A stretch of 21,701 nucleotides of DNA, from positions 1 through 21,701 of the forward strand of contig VAZH01000096.1 in NCBI GenBank assembly GCA_005884465.1, given 5' to 3'. Position numbers and translations under genes: made by a program. Source of the stretch: Alphaproteobacteria bacterium (GTDB lineage Bacteria; Pseudomonadota; Alphaproteobacteria; Rhizobiales; Xanthobacteraceae). The notes under the pieces were generated by a model that worked only from the letters and a program-made list of their open reading frames with translations, did no database searches and was not told where the DNA came from. Every line of letters begins with the position of its first letter. The stretch's first letter is position 1. Shown piece after piece: positions 1 through 7,957 of the stretch.

Positions 1-126
1 GCGGAAAGCAAGCCTAAAAGCTCGGCTATCTTGGGCTCGGGATGATGGGATTTCCGATGACGCGGCGCCTAATACCCGTAATACCGCCGGGGCGCAATGA
101 GCAGAGCCAACGAGTCCGCGGCTGGA
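1..126. other. Left-edge stretch with no supportable gene
   Basis: No intact reading frame with recognisable domains is seen here. On the minus strand a short stretch around 54-106 can be read, with one frame change, as LALLIAP followed by GGITGIRRR. This vaguely resembles the C-terminal end of LivM-type permeases, which often end in an APxGxxGL-like motif. It lies directly after the stop of the livF remnant at 127-276, so it may be more of the same decayed transporter locus. The match is too short to call. Confidence 0.25.
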
Positions 127-276
127 TCACACCGAGCAGTAGCGTTCCTTGATGTCGTTGTCGGCTAACAGTTCGCGCGCGGCAGCGTGATAAACCACCG
201 AGCCCTGATCCAGCACGTAAGCACGATCGCCAATATCGAGCGCCAATTCCACATTCTGCTAGACCAGCAGCACCGT
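127..276 (-). pseudogene. LivF C-terminal remnant with in-frame stop
   Basis: The minus-strand frame ending with TGA at 127-129 encodes about 50 codons that read like the end of a LivF ATPase: TVLLV, then a TAG stop (259-261) where family members have the Glu of the VEQN motif, then QNVELALDIGDRAYVLDQG, ELLADNDIKERYCSV and the natural stop. The segment is clearly LivF-like, but upstream of position 276 the similarity is lost and no Walker A, signature or Walker B motif remains. It sits just downstream of an intact livF (304-1041), and its sequence differs from that gene's own C-terminus, so it is a remnant of a second, paralogous livF rather than a simple duplication. It is probably left over from a deletion or recombination between two liv loci. 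Confidence 0.7.
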
Positions 277-303
277 AGCGCGCCTGAAACCCTTAGCGGG
301 CAA

Positions 304-1041
304 TCATGCGATCCCGCCGAGATAGAGCCGCTTGACGATGTCGTTGCCTCTCAATTCGTCGACCGAGCCGGCTGCGACGACGATCTCGCCATGGACAATG
401 ATGTAACCGCGATCGGCGATGCGGATCGCCTGATTGAAATTTTGCTCGGCCATGAGCACCGTCAAGCCGAAACGCTGATTGAGTTCGCCGATCTTGGCGA
501 TGGTCTGCGATACCAGGAGCGGCGACAGGCCTACCGAAGGCTCATCGATCAACAAGAGGCGTGGCGACGACATCAGCGCACGCGCGATGGCGAGCATCTG
601 TTGTTGTCCGCCTGACATGGTGCCAGCGAGCTGGTTCTGCAGCTCCTTGAGGGCCGGAAATGTATCGAAGGCGAGCGTCAGGTTGCGATCGAGGTCGCGG
701 CGGGCGGCCCTGCGGAAGGCCCCGAGCATCAGATTCTCCAGCACGGTCAGCTTGGGAAACAACCGCCGCCCCTCGGGAACTAGCGCCACACCGAGATCGA
801 CGATGGCCTCAGCCGACAGCCTGGTCAGATCGTGGGCGTTTCCGTCGATCGTCAGCGACACGCCTCCGCGCTGCGGCCGAACCAGGCCCGCGATGCATTT
901 CATCAATGTGCTCTTGCCGTTGCCGTTGGTGCCGAGCAATGCGACCGTCTCGCCGGCCTCGACGTTGAGCGTGACGCCGCGCAGCGCCTTCACGGCGCCG
1001 TAACCCGCATAAAGGTCATTGATGGCGAGGCTAAGTACCAA
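304..1041 (-). CDS. livF: Branched-chain amino-acid-type ABC transporter ATP-binding protein LivF
   Basis: One of the two cytoplasmic ATPases that power a LivHMGF-type importer. The 245-residue protein is of normal LivF length. Visible motifs are Walker A GTNGNGKST (residues 37-45), the ABC signature MSGGQQQ (about 142-148), Walker B LLLIDEP (162-168) and the LivF-typical AEQN in the switch region near residue 199. The start is a TTG at 1039-1041; no ATG fits the frame nearby, and AGGAGG lies six bases upstream, which supports it. The start overlaps the end of livG by 11 bp, so translation is probably coupled. It is the last intact gene of a minus-strand operon. The substrate of the importer cannot be read from this subunit; such systems carry branched-chain amino acids, amides, urea or aromatic acids. 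Confidence 0.93.
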   Translation of the reverse strand: MVLSLAINDLYAGYGAVKALRGVTLNVEAGETVALLGTNGNGKSTLMKCIAGLVRPQRGGVSLTIDGNAHDLTRLSAEAIVDLGVALVPEGRRLFPKLTVLENLMLGAFRRAARRDLDRNLTLAFDTFPALKELQNQLAGTMSGGQQQMLAIARALMSSPRLLLIDEPSVGLSPLLVSQTIAKIGELNQRFGLTVLMAEQNFNQAIRIADRGYIIVHGEIVVAAGSVDELRGNDIVKRLYLGGIA

Positions 1042-1780
1042 GGTAGGCCTCCTGCACCCGCTGGTTGGCCATGACTTCGTCCGGCGTGCCGATCGCGATG
1101 ATCCTGCCGGCGTCGAGACACATCACGCGCTCCGAAAAACGCATTACGGCCTGCATGATGTGCTCGATCATGATGATGGTGATGCCTTGGCCTCCAAGCT
1201 TTATGAGGAGATCAAGCACCTCATCGACTTCCGAGCTGGAAAGACCGGCCATGGCCTCGTCGGAAATCAGCAGCTTCGGGTGCGTCGCCATCGCGCGGGC
1301 CAGTTCCATCTTGCGCAATTCGACTTGGCTGAGCCCTAAGGTCGACAGGTCAGCCTTGGACGCGAGGCCCGTCTGCGTCAGGATTGACATCACGGTGTCG
1401 CGCCGTTGTGCGGCCGGGATGAAGTCGCCGGCGACGCTCGCGAAGTCAAGCGCTACCATCAGGTTTTCGGCGACCGTCATGCTCTTGAACGGCCGCGGGA
1501 TCTGGAAGCTGCGCGCAATGCCGCGGCGCGTGCGTATGTGCGGCGGCAACGGCGTGATGTCCTCGCCACCGAACACCACGGTGCCGGCCTCGGTACGGAA
1601 CGCGCCGGAAATGCAGTTGATCAGCGTCGTCTTTCCCGAGCCGTTCGGGCCGATAAGACCGAAGCGCTCTCCCGGGCGAATATCGACGCTCACATTGTCC
1701 AGGGCGATGAAGCCGCCGAAGCGCTTTGTGAGCGTGCTGATCCGCAGCAAAGGTAGCTCCGGTCCGCTGGGGGACATCAT
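1031..1780 (-). CDS. livG: Branched-chain amino-acid-type ABC transporter ATP-binding protein LivG
   Basis: The second ATPase of the importer, 249 residues. Walker A is GPNGSGKTT (residues 44-52), the Q-loop lies in SFQIPRPF (91-98), Walker B is LLISDEAMAGL (from 170) and the H-loop is in MIEHIMQA. The ABC signature is unusual: the position of the common LSGGQ or LSYGQ reads LSQVELRKMELARAM (150-164), so both the Gly pair and the Gln are replaced. The chosen ATG (1778-1780) overlaps the livM stop in an ATGA arrangement. The frame stays open far upstream because the 5' half of the frameshifted livM lies in the same frame; that upstream extension is not part of LivG. Confidence 0.92.
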   Translation of the reverse strand: MMSPSGPELPLLRISTLTKRFGGFIALDNVSVDIRPGERFGLIGPNGSGKTTLINCISGAFRTEAGTVVFGGEDITPLPPHIRTRRGIARSFQIPRPFKSMTVAENLMVALDFASVAGDFIPAAQRRDTVMSILTQTGLASKADLSTLGLSQVELRKMELARAMATHPKLLISDEAMAGLSSSEVDEVLDLLIKLGGQGITIIMIEHIMQAVMRFSERVMCLDAGRIIAIGTPDEVMANQRVQEAYLGT

Positions 1781-2710
1781 GCTTCGCGCCCCCTGAGATT
1801 GCGGCCAGCCCTGCGGATCAGGCCAATGATTCCCTCCGGCGCGACCACCACGAAGAGCACCAGCATCACCCCGAGCACCAGCACGTTGACTTCCGACGAG
1901 ATGGTGACGGTCAGCAATTGTTGTGTCGTGCCCAACAGAATCGCGCCGATGATCGGGCCCGCCCAATGCGCGGTCCCGCCGATCAGCGACATCGCGAGCA
2001 CCGAGACGGAGTAGTTGAGATTGAACGCGGACGAGGGGTCCGCGTATTGCAGGTACATCGCGGCGGGAGCGCCGGCCGCGCACATCAGCGCCCCGGAGAT
2101 GACGCACGCCAGCAGCTTTAGCCGCAAGGTCGGCACGCCGGTGCATTCGGCGGCGAGCTCGTCGTCCTTGAGCGCCTGCAAGCCGCGGCGAGATCGCAAC
2201 CGCCAGCACCACGAGGAGCGCCTGAACGAAAAACAGCATCTGCACATAGTTGTTGAACGGCTCCATCACCATCGGCCGCTGCATCTGAATGCCGGCCGCG
2301 CCGCCGACATATCGCCAATTCGTTATCGACGTCTCGATGACAATCGTCAGCGCAATGGTCGCGATCGAGAAGAAGATGCCCTGCATGCGCAAGGTCAGGA
2401 GGCCCAGGGCGAACCCCATGAGTGCGCCGACGGCGGCTGCGGCCGCGATCTGCACGGCAAGCGGCGCGCCAAACGCCTTGAATAGAAACACGGCCGTGTA
2501 GACGCCAACACCGACAAATGCGCTGGTGCCGAAATTTACGTAGCCGGCATAGCCGCCGAGGATGCTCCATGCGACGGCAAGTACGATGAACTGCAGGATC
2601 ACGTAGCAGGCAAAGAATGGATATTGGTTGCCGATGACCTGTGTCATCAGCAGGGCCGCGGCGAGAAACAGGGTCGCTCCGATCCAGAAAAAGATACCGT
2701 TACGCTTCAT
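1777..2710 (-). pseudogene. livM: LivM permease gene interrupted by a frameshift
   Basis: Inner-membrane permease of the importer. From the ATG at 2708-2710 the frame encodes a normal LivM N-terminal half, with hydrophobic helices and motifs such as GGYAGYVNFGTSAFVGVGVY and LRMQGIFFSIATIALTIV, up to LAVAIS. There the frame is lost near 2181-2192. The remaining LivM sequence (GLQALKDDELAAECTGVP onward, through GGTAHWAGPIIGA to APEGIIGLIRRAG) continues in another frame and stops at 1777. Family members carry a few more residues (RSRFG-like) before LQAL, so a small out-of-frame deletion is likely rather than a single-base slip. The full span is 934 nt, not a multiple of three. Either this importer is dead or the sequence has an error here. 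It overlaps livH upstream and livG downstream by ATGA junctions. Confidence 0.85.
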
Positions 2711-3588
2711 GATCGCCTACCGAACAGGCCCTGCGGCCGGACGGCGAGAACGCCGAGCAGCATCGCGAACGAAATGGCCGGCGCCCAGGAGGCGCCGAAC
2801 AAGGTCAGGACGATCGTTTCGGCGACGCCGAGGATGATGGCGGCGACGAGCGTGCCGGTCATGCTGCCGAGCCCGGCCATGACCACGACGCAGAATGTCC
2901 GCCCGATATAGGCGCGGTCGAGCGTCGGATCGACGGGAGCGACGATGATCAGCAGCGCCCCGGCGATTCCGAGCACGGCTGTGGCAATGCCGAACGCCCA
3001 TTGCTTGATCCGGACCGGGTTGGCGCCCATCAGCCGCAGCGCCTCCTGGTCCTGCGCGACCGCGCGGATCGCGCGTCCCATGAACGTCCGCGACATGTAG
3101 AGCGTCAACAGAATAGTCAGCGCGGAGGCAACCGCGAATGCTACAAGCAATCGGAACGGAATTCGCATTTCGCCGATCCGCCAGGCCTTGCCGATATAGG
3201 ATGCGGAGACCGAACGCTGGTCCACGCCGAACTGCAGAATGATCAACACTTCGATGATGAATGCGATACCGAACAAGAACGCGATGCCGCGCACGCCGGC
3301 ATCGCTGCCGCGTTTTTCGAAGGTCTCGTAGTAGAAGCGATAGGCGCCAAGACCGAACAGGAACAAGAGCGGCGTGATCAACAGCCCCGCCAGCAGCGGG
3401 TCGATATCATAGCGATCGTTGAGGAAGAACACGCCGTAGGATGCCATGACCAGAAACGCCGGATGCGCGACGTGGGGAACGTCGAGCAAGCCGAATGAAA
3501 CGGACAACCCAAGGCTGACCGCCGCATAGAAGCAGCCGAGCAACACACCGAGCACCACCGCATTGAGCAGCAGGTCAAATGAAAACAC
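2707..3588 (-). CDS. livH: Branched-chain amino-acid-type ABC transporter permease LivH
   Basis: Inner-membrane permease, 293 residues, typical for LivH. It is strongly hydrophobic, starting LLLNAVVLGVLLGCFYAAVS, with the family segment GLSVSFGLLDVPHVAHPAF (about 27-45), the cytoplasmic loop RAVAQDQEALRLMGANP (about 175-191) and a C-terminal GMTGT-like segment seen as GLGSMTGTLVAA. The start is a GTG at 3586-3588 with GGGGGA six bases upstream. The stop overlaps the livM start (ATGA). The 110-bp gap to the upstream binding-protein gene shows no clear promoter or terminator, so it is probably transcribed with it. Confidence 0.93.
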   Translation of the reverse strand: MFSFDLLLNAVVLGVLLGCFYAAVSLGLSVSFGLLDVPHVAHPAFLVMASYGVFFLNDRYDIDPLLAGLLITPLLFLFGLGAYRFYYETFEKRGSDAGVRGIAFLFGIAFIIEVLIILQFGVDQRSVSASYIGKAWRIGEMRIPFRLLVAFAVASALTILLTLYMSRTFMGRAIRAVAQDQEALRLMGANPVRIKQWAFGIATAVLGIAGALLIIVAPVDPTLDRAYIGRTFCVVVMAGLGSMTGTLVAAIILGVAETIVLTLFGASWAPAISFAMLLGVLAVRPQGLFGRRS

Positions 3589-3698
3589 GTGAGGTCCCCC
3601 TGACCCGTTCTTAAGTCACCGCTTCCGCGGTTCGTGCGCGCCCGGTTATCCCGTCCTTATAATCCGGACGCGCTTGCCATGGGTCCCGATCGCGAAGC

Positions 3699-4943
3699 TT
3701 ACTTCCGGGCAGCCTCAAAGGGACTGATGAGATCGCCAGACTTCAATCTTTCCGGGAACAGAATCACCTGTTTGCCCGGTTTGCGGAACTGCTCGATGTC
3801 CTTGTCCACGACGCCGCGGAACTGCGCCATCAGCGTCGCAGTTTCCTTCCACTCGCCGTCCGCCGAAAACGCGATCGGGCCGACGATGGTTTTGATCTCG
3901 TGGTCGTGGAGATATTTTGCGATCGCCTTCTGGTCAAGCGACCCCGTTGCCTTGATAGCCTGCTCGACAAGTTGACCGCTGGCGTAGCCGAATGGCGCAA
4001 GATAGTAGCCCAGCGGATCGACCTTGGCTTCCACGGCCCGTTTCGCATAGGTTTCGAAGAACGCCTTTGTCCCCTCGTAATACATGCTCTGTTCCGGGAG
4101 CCATGAGTTGTAGTTGACGACGCCGTTGAGCAGCGAACCCAAATTCCCCATCACCGAGGCGAATTGCAGGCCGACCATGCCGCCGCCGAAAATCTTGACG
4201 TCGTCGCCGATACCGATCTCGTTGACCGCGCGCAAAATTCCGGCCGAATCCGGCGGATAGGACGCGACATAGACGATGTCAGGCTTGGCGGCCTTGAGCG
4301 CACGGATGATGCCGGAGAATTCCACGGTATTTGGCGGATAAGCCTGGTCGAAGACAACCGACATGTTGCGCTTCTTTGCGACTTCCCTCGCGGTCAGCGC
4401 CAGATTCTGGGCGAATTCCTGGTCCGCCGCGAGAAGCGCTACGGTCTTGCCGCCGGCCTTCTGGCCGAGATCGAGGAACGCTCCCGCCCAGCTGTCGGCC
4501 GGCCCCCACGGGGCATTGTTGAACCACATGTCGTGGCCGACCTTGCTGTTCACCTGGAACGAGAAGTTCCCCATCAGCAGCAGGCCGCGCTGCTTGACCA
4601 GCGGCATGATCGGCGCCGTCGGCACCGTCGCGTAGGGCGCGAACAGGAGATCGACCTTGTCGACGTCCAGCAGCTTCGAGTAGATCGCCGGGGTCTCGGA
4701 AGCGCTCGATTTGTCGTCATAGACGACAAGTTCGACCTTGCGCCCGAGCAGGCCACCCCTGGCGTTGACATCGTCACGCCAGATCTCGATGCCAAGCAGC
4801 GAAGCCTTGCCGCCGCCTGCGAGGCCGCCGGTTTGCGGCATGCTCATGCCGATTTTGATCGGCGGCTGTTGAGCGCCAGCGCCTGAGGCCAGCCCAAGCA
4901 TGGCGACGGCGATCGTTCCGCCGAGAAGTATCCTGCGTTTCAT
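3699..4943 (-). CDS. ABC transporter substrate-binding protein (LivK/type I periplasmic-binding fold)
   Basis: Periplasmic solute receptor of the importer, 414 residues. A signal peptide is visible: MKRR, a hydrophobic core ILLGGTIAVAMLGLAS, and a likely cleavage after AGA (residue 24). The mature protein starts PPIKIGMSMPQTGGLAGGG and continues with LLGIEIWRDDVNARGGLLGRKVELVVYDD, the standard Leu/Ile/Val-binding layout. The ATG at 4941-4943 follows GGGGAGGATAA, a strong ribosome binding site. It heads the liv genes and lies 138 bp downstream of the molybdenum hydroxylase Mo subunit on the same strand, which suggests that receptor and enzyme deal with the same compound. The specificity cannot be read from sequence; binding proteins of this group in Rhizobiales are often for aromatic or amide-type ligands. 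Confidence 0.92.
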   Translation of the reverse strand: MKRRILLGGTIAVAMLGLASGAGAQQPPIKIGMSMPQTGGLAGGGKASLLGIEIWRDDVNARGGLLGRKVELVVYDDKSSASETPAIYSKLLDVDKVDLLFAPYATVPTAPIMPLVKQRGLLLMGNFSFQVNSKVGHDMWFNNAPWGPADSWAGAFLDLGQKAGGKTVALLAADQEFAQNLALTAREVAKKRNMSVVFDQAYPPNTVEFSGIIRALKAAKPDIVYVASYPPDSAGILRAVNEIGIGDDVKIFGGGMVGLQFASVMGNLGSLLNGVVNYNSWLPEQSMYYEGTKAFFETYAKRAVEAKVDPLGYYLAPFGYASGQLVEQAIKATGSLDQKAIAKYLHDHEIKTIVGPIAFSADGEWKETATLMAQFRGVVDKDIEQFRKPGKQVILFPERLKSGDLISPFEAARK

Positions 4944-4990
4944 TTATCCTCCCCATATGTCTCGTTTTTTGGTCGTATATTGGATGAACA

Positions 4991-5042
4991 AAGCGGACAT
5001 CACAATGAAAAAGCGTCACGTCCGCTTTTGACCCAAGCGGAC
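4991..5042. repeat. Three AAGCGGAC boxes forming alternative hairpins
   Basis: The octamer AAGCGGAC occurs at 4991-4998 and 5035-5042, with its exact inverse GTCCGCTT between them at 5020-5027. The middle copy can pair with the right copy (8-bp perfect stem, 7-nt loop TTGACCC) or with the left copy (21-nt spacer). It fills the gap between the Mo subunit gene and the binding-protein gene. Read on the minus strand, the 5020-5042 hairpin is followed after a few bases by GCTTTTTC, so it may be a weak terminator or processing signal that sets the transporter's expression apart from the hydroxylase genes. It could instead be an operator or a dispersed intergenic palindrome. Confidence 0.6.
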
Positions 5043-5081
5043 AAGCGCCCGCCGGCGTTATTGAACTGGGCGACGGCGAGT

Positions 5082-7475
5082 TCAGATTCGTCCCAGGGCC
5101 GTCAGGATAACCTGTGGCGTCAACGGAATCTCGGTAATTATCGCGCCGAACGGCTTGAGTGCATCATTCACCGCGTTAGCGACCGCCGCGGCTGCTCCCG
5201 CCGTGCCGGCCTCGCCGGCGCCCTTCGCGCCCAACTCCGACTCCGTGGTCGGCGACACCACGTGCCCCACATCTATATCGGGCATTTCGCCGGACATCGG
5301 AACCAGATAATCGGCCATGTTAGCGTTCGTCAGCTGGCCGCGCTCGTCGTAGATGCATTTCTCGAACAGCGCAGCGCCGAGGCCTTGTACCACCCCACCC
5401 CGGATTTGCTCGTCAACCAGTTGCGGATTGATGATCGTACCGCAATCCTCCACCACCCAATGCTTGAGCAGCTTGACGAAGCCGGTATCGGTGTCGACTT
5501 CAATCCATGACGCCTGCACGCCATTGGTGAAGGCAAACGGGTATTCGCGGGGCACGAAATGACGCGTTGCCATCAGCTCGGCCTGAATGCCGGGCGGCAA
5601 GGTGTCGGGGCGGAAATAGACGATTCTGGCGAGCTCGCGCAGCTCAATGCGCGGCGAACCGTCGCTAGCGGTCACGACCGCATTATTGACGATGTCGAGT
5701 TCGGCGGGTGAGGATTGCAGGATGGTGGCCGCGATATCGAGGACATTCTTGCGCAGAATTTTCGCGGCCTGAAGGGCGGCTTCCCCGCCGATGCCGGCGC
5801 CGCGCGATGCCCAGGTCCCACCACCATACGGCGTGTTGTCGGTATCGCCCAGAATGACGCGGACGCGCTCCATCGAAACGCCCAGCACGCTGCCGACGAT
5901 TTGCGCCGTAAGCGATTCCGAGCCCTGCCCCTGCTCGGTGATGCTGGTCTGGCAGATCACCGAACCGGTGGCGTCAAGCCGCACGGCGACGCCATCCTGC
6001 GAGGAGATTCGGGCGCCGCCGACGCCGTAGAACGCCGCGCTCGGGTTGGTGACTTCAATAAAACTGGCGATGCCGATCCCGTGATGAATGTTCTTCTTGC
6101 GCAGCGCCGTTTGCTCCGCGCGCAGCGCGTCATAACCCATCATCGTCATCAGTTTGCTCATCGCGGCGTGATGCGATAACTGCTCAAATCTCAGGCCTGA
6201 AGGCGACGCGCAGGGATAGGCGTCATCGGCAATGAGATTGCGGCGGCGGATTTCCACCGGGTCCATTCCGATTTTTGACGCCACCAGGTCGACCAGGCCC
6301 TCCGTCACCGAGCATGCGATGGGGTGGCCGACGGCGCGATACTGGCACATCAGGTTTTTGTTCTGGAAAACGACGCGAGCCCGCGCGCGGTAATTCTTCG
6401 TCCTGTAGGGACCGCCAACCAGATTGACGACCTGGTTCGCCTCGATCGCGCTGGTGCGCGGATACATCGAATATGGACCGATACCGGTGAGATCGTCGAT
6501 CTCGAACGCCGTGATCGTCCCATCACGCTTGACCCCGATCCGCCCTTTACAGCGATGGTCGCGCGCGTGAATGTCGGTGTTGAAGCTTTCGACCCGGTCG
6601 GCGACGAACTTGACCGGCCGCCGCAACAGTTTTGACAGCGCATAGGTCGCCATCTCGTCGGCATAGATGTGAACCTTGATGCCGAAGGAGCCACCGACGT
6701 CCTTGCAGACCACGCGAACCTGGGAGTCCGCAAGCCCGAGATGGAGGGCCGCGATGTTCTGCACCATGTGCGGCGCCTGCGTGCCCTGGTAAACGGTCAG
6801 CCTCTGTTCCGCAATATTCCAGTCGGCCACTACCGCACGGGGTTCCAGCGTCACGCCGGTGTGCCGCCCAAAGATGAAATCCGCTTCCGCCACCTCGTCG
6901 GACTCGGCAAATGCCGCATCGACAGCGCCAGCGTCGAGGTTACGTTCAAAAGCAAGGTTGTCACCGAGCGAAGGATGAATTACCGGGGTTTCTGGATCGA
7001 GCGCGGCGCGCATGTCCGTTACTGCATCCAGTTCCTGGTATTCAACCCTGACGGATTCCGCTGCGTCCTCTGCCACGGCGCGGCTTGTCGCCACCACTGC
7101 CGCGACGGCTTCCCCCTGCCAGCAGACGCGATCGATTGCGATCGCATGCTGCGGCGCAGACTTGAGGCCCTTCAAATGCGACAACACGCCAACCCACGGC
7201 GTGATGACGGTCGCAAGCTCTCTGCCTGTCACGACCGCGATCACATTCGGCATACGCCGCGCTTCGACGGCGTCGATGCCAATGATTTTTGCATGGGCAT
7301 GCGGCGAGCGCAGGAACACCACATGCGCCATGCGCGGCAGCTCCATGTCGCTGACATAAAGCCCGCGTCCCTGCATCAGCCGCTCGAGATTGGGCCGCGG
7401 AACCACCTTGCCGATGTATGAATTTGGCCGATCAAGCACCGTAAGGCGATCGGGATTTGCCGATGCGACCGTCAT
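5082..7475 (-). CDS. Molybdenum hydroxylase, molybdopterin-binding large subunit (CoxL/xanthine dehydrogenase family)
   Basis: Catalytic subunit, 797 residues, holding the Mo-molybdopterin cytosine dinucleotide cofactor. The family hydroxylates C-H bonds of N-heterocycles, purines or aldehydes with water-derived oxygen. Visible features are the N-terminal IGKVVPRPNLERLMQGRGLYVSD, the GGSFGIK cofactor loop (about 261-267), the active-site loop QYRAVGHPIA (from 378) and the catalytic Glu in GAKGAGEAG (E755). The loop lacks the Cys of VAYRCSFR, so it is not a Mo-Cu CO dehydrogenase. The ATG at 7473-7475 overlaps the small-subunit stop (ATGA). The frame is open further upstream, but that part is a shadow of the small subunit. 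It forms an operon with the two genes upstream. The substrate is unknown; an N-heterocycle is plausible given the neighbours. Confidence 0.93.
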   Translation of the reverse strand: MTVASANPDRLTVLDRPNSYIGKVVPRPNLERLMQGRGLYVSDMELPRMAHVVFLRSPHAHAKIIGIDAVEARRMPNVIAVVTGRELATVITPWVGVLSHLKGLKSAPQHAIAIDRVCWQGEAVAAVVATSRAVAEDAAESVRVEYQELDAVTDMRAALDPETPVIHPSLGDNLAFERNLDAGAVDAAFAESDEVAEADFIFGRHTGVTLEPRAVVADWNIAEQRLTVYQGTQAPHMVQNIAALHLGLADSQVRVVCKDVGGSFGIKVHIYADEMATYALSKLLRRPVKFVADRVESFNTDIHARDHRCKGRIGVKRDGTITAFEIDDLTGIGPYSMYPRTSAIEANQVVNLVGGPYRTKNYRARARVVFQNKNLMCQYRAVGHPIACSVTEGLVDLVASKIGMDPVEIRRRNLIADDAYPCASPSGLRFEQLSHHAAMSKLMTMMGYDALRAEQTALRKKNIHHGIGIASFIEVTNPSAAFYGVGGARISSQDGVAVRLDATGSVICQTSITEQGQGSESLTAQIVGSVLGVSMERVRVILGDTDNTPYGGGTWASRGAGIGGEAALQAAKILRKNVLDIAATILQSSPAELDIVNNAVVTASDGSPRIELRELARIVYFRPDTLPPGIQAELMATRHFVPREYPFAFTNGVQASWIEVDTDTGFVKLLKHWVVEDCGTIINPQLVDEQIRGGVVQGLGAALFEKCIYDERGQLTNANMADYLVPMSGEMPDIDVGHVVSPTTESELGAKGAGEAGTAGAAAAVANAVNDALKPFGAIITEIPLTPQVILTALGRI

Positions 7476-7957
7476 GGCTTGCGTCCCATGCGGGCCCGCG
7501 CCGTAGTCTCGACCGCATCGATAATGGCCTGATAGCCGGTGCAGCGGCAGTAATTGCCAGACAGATGCTCGCGTATCCGCTCCCGATCCGGCTCGGTTTC
7601 CTGCTGCAGCAAATCCTGTGCGGCGACAAGCATTCCCGGCGTGCAAAAGCCGCATTGCAAAGCGTTGCGATCTCGAAAGGCGGCCTGCAGGTCGGCGATC
7701 TCGCCGCTGTCGGACAATCCTTCGATGGTTTCGACAGATGCCCCGTGTGTCTGCACCGCCAGCATCAGACAGGAACGAACGGTCTCGCCGTTCACGCGCA
7801 CCGTACATGCGCCGCAAACCCCATGCTCGCAACCGACATGCGTTCCGGTCAGCTTCAAATGCTCGCGCAGGAAGTCCGCCAGGTTGAGTCGTGGCAGAAC
7901 GTGCGCATCGACGGGCTCACCGTTGACTTCGAGCGAGATTGGCAGGGCGGCCGTCAC
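7472..7957 (-). CDS. Molybdenum hydroxylase, 2Fe-2S small subunit (CoxS family)
   Basis: Electron-transfer subunit of 161 residues carrying two [2Fe-2S] clusters. The plant-ferredoxin-type cluster uses Cys43, 48, 51 and 63 (GCEHGVCGACTV, then RSC). The second uses Cys102, 105, 137 and 139 (QCGFCTPG and YCRCTG). I chose the GTG at 7955-7957: it overlaps the FAD-subunit stop as GTGA, has GGGGGA a few bases upstream and gives the usual family length. Starting at 8002 would add a non-conserved, Arg-rich 15-residue leader. No Tat signal is present, so the complex is cytoplasmic. Confidence 0.93.
   Translation of the reverse strand: MTAALPISLEVNGEPVDAHVLPRLNLADFLREHLKLTGTHVGCEHGVCGACTVRVNGETVRSCLMLAVQTHGASVETIEGLSDSGEIADLQAAFRDRNALQCGFCTPGMLVAAQDLLQQETEPDRERIREHLSGNYCRCTGYQAIIDAVETTARARMGRKP

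Noticed and set aside
54..106. Possible livM C-terminal remnant at the left edge
   Set aside because: Only LALLIAP and GGITGI can be matched, across a frame change; too short and too close to chance for a call.
1031..2710. A 559-codon open frame suggesting a LivM-LivG fusion protein
   Set aside because: The middle of about 130 codons reads as Arg-rich nonsense, while real LivM sequence continues in another frame up to an ATGA junction with livG. It is a frameshift, not a fusion.
4164..4886. Long plus-strand open frame opposite the substrate-binding protein gene
   Set aside because: It is rich in Arg, His and Asp, has no recognisable domain and lies fully opposite a clear LivK-type gene; it is a high-GC antisense shadow.
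5082..7475. Aerobic carbon monoxide dehydrogenase (coxMSL)
   Set aside because: Gene order fits, but the large subunit lacks the VAYRCSFR loop with the Cu-binding Cys, so it belongs to another branch of the family.
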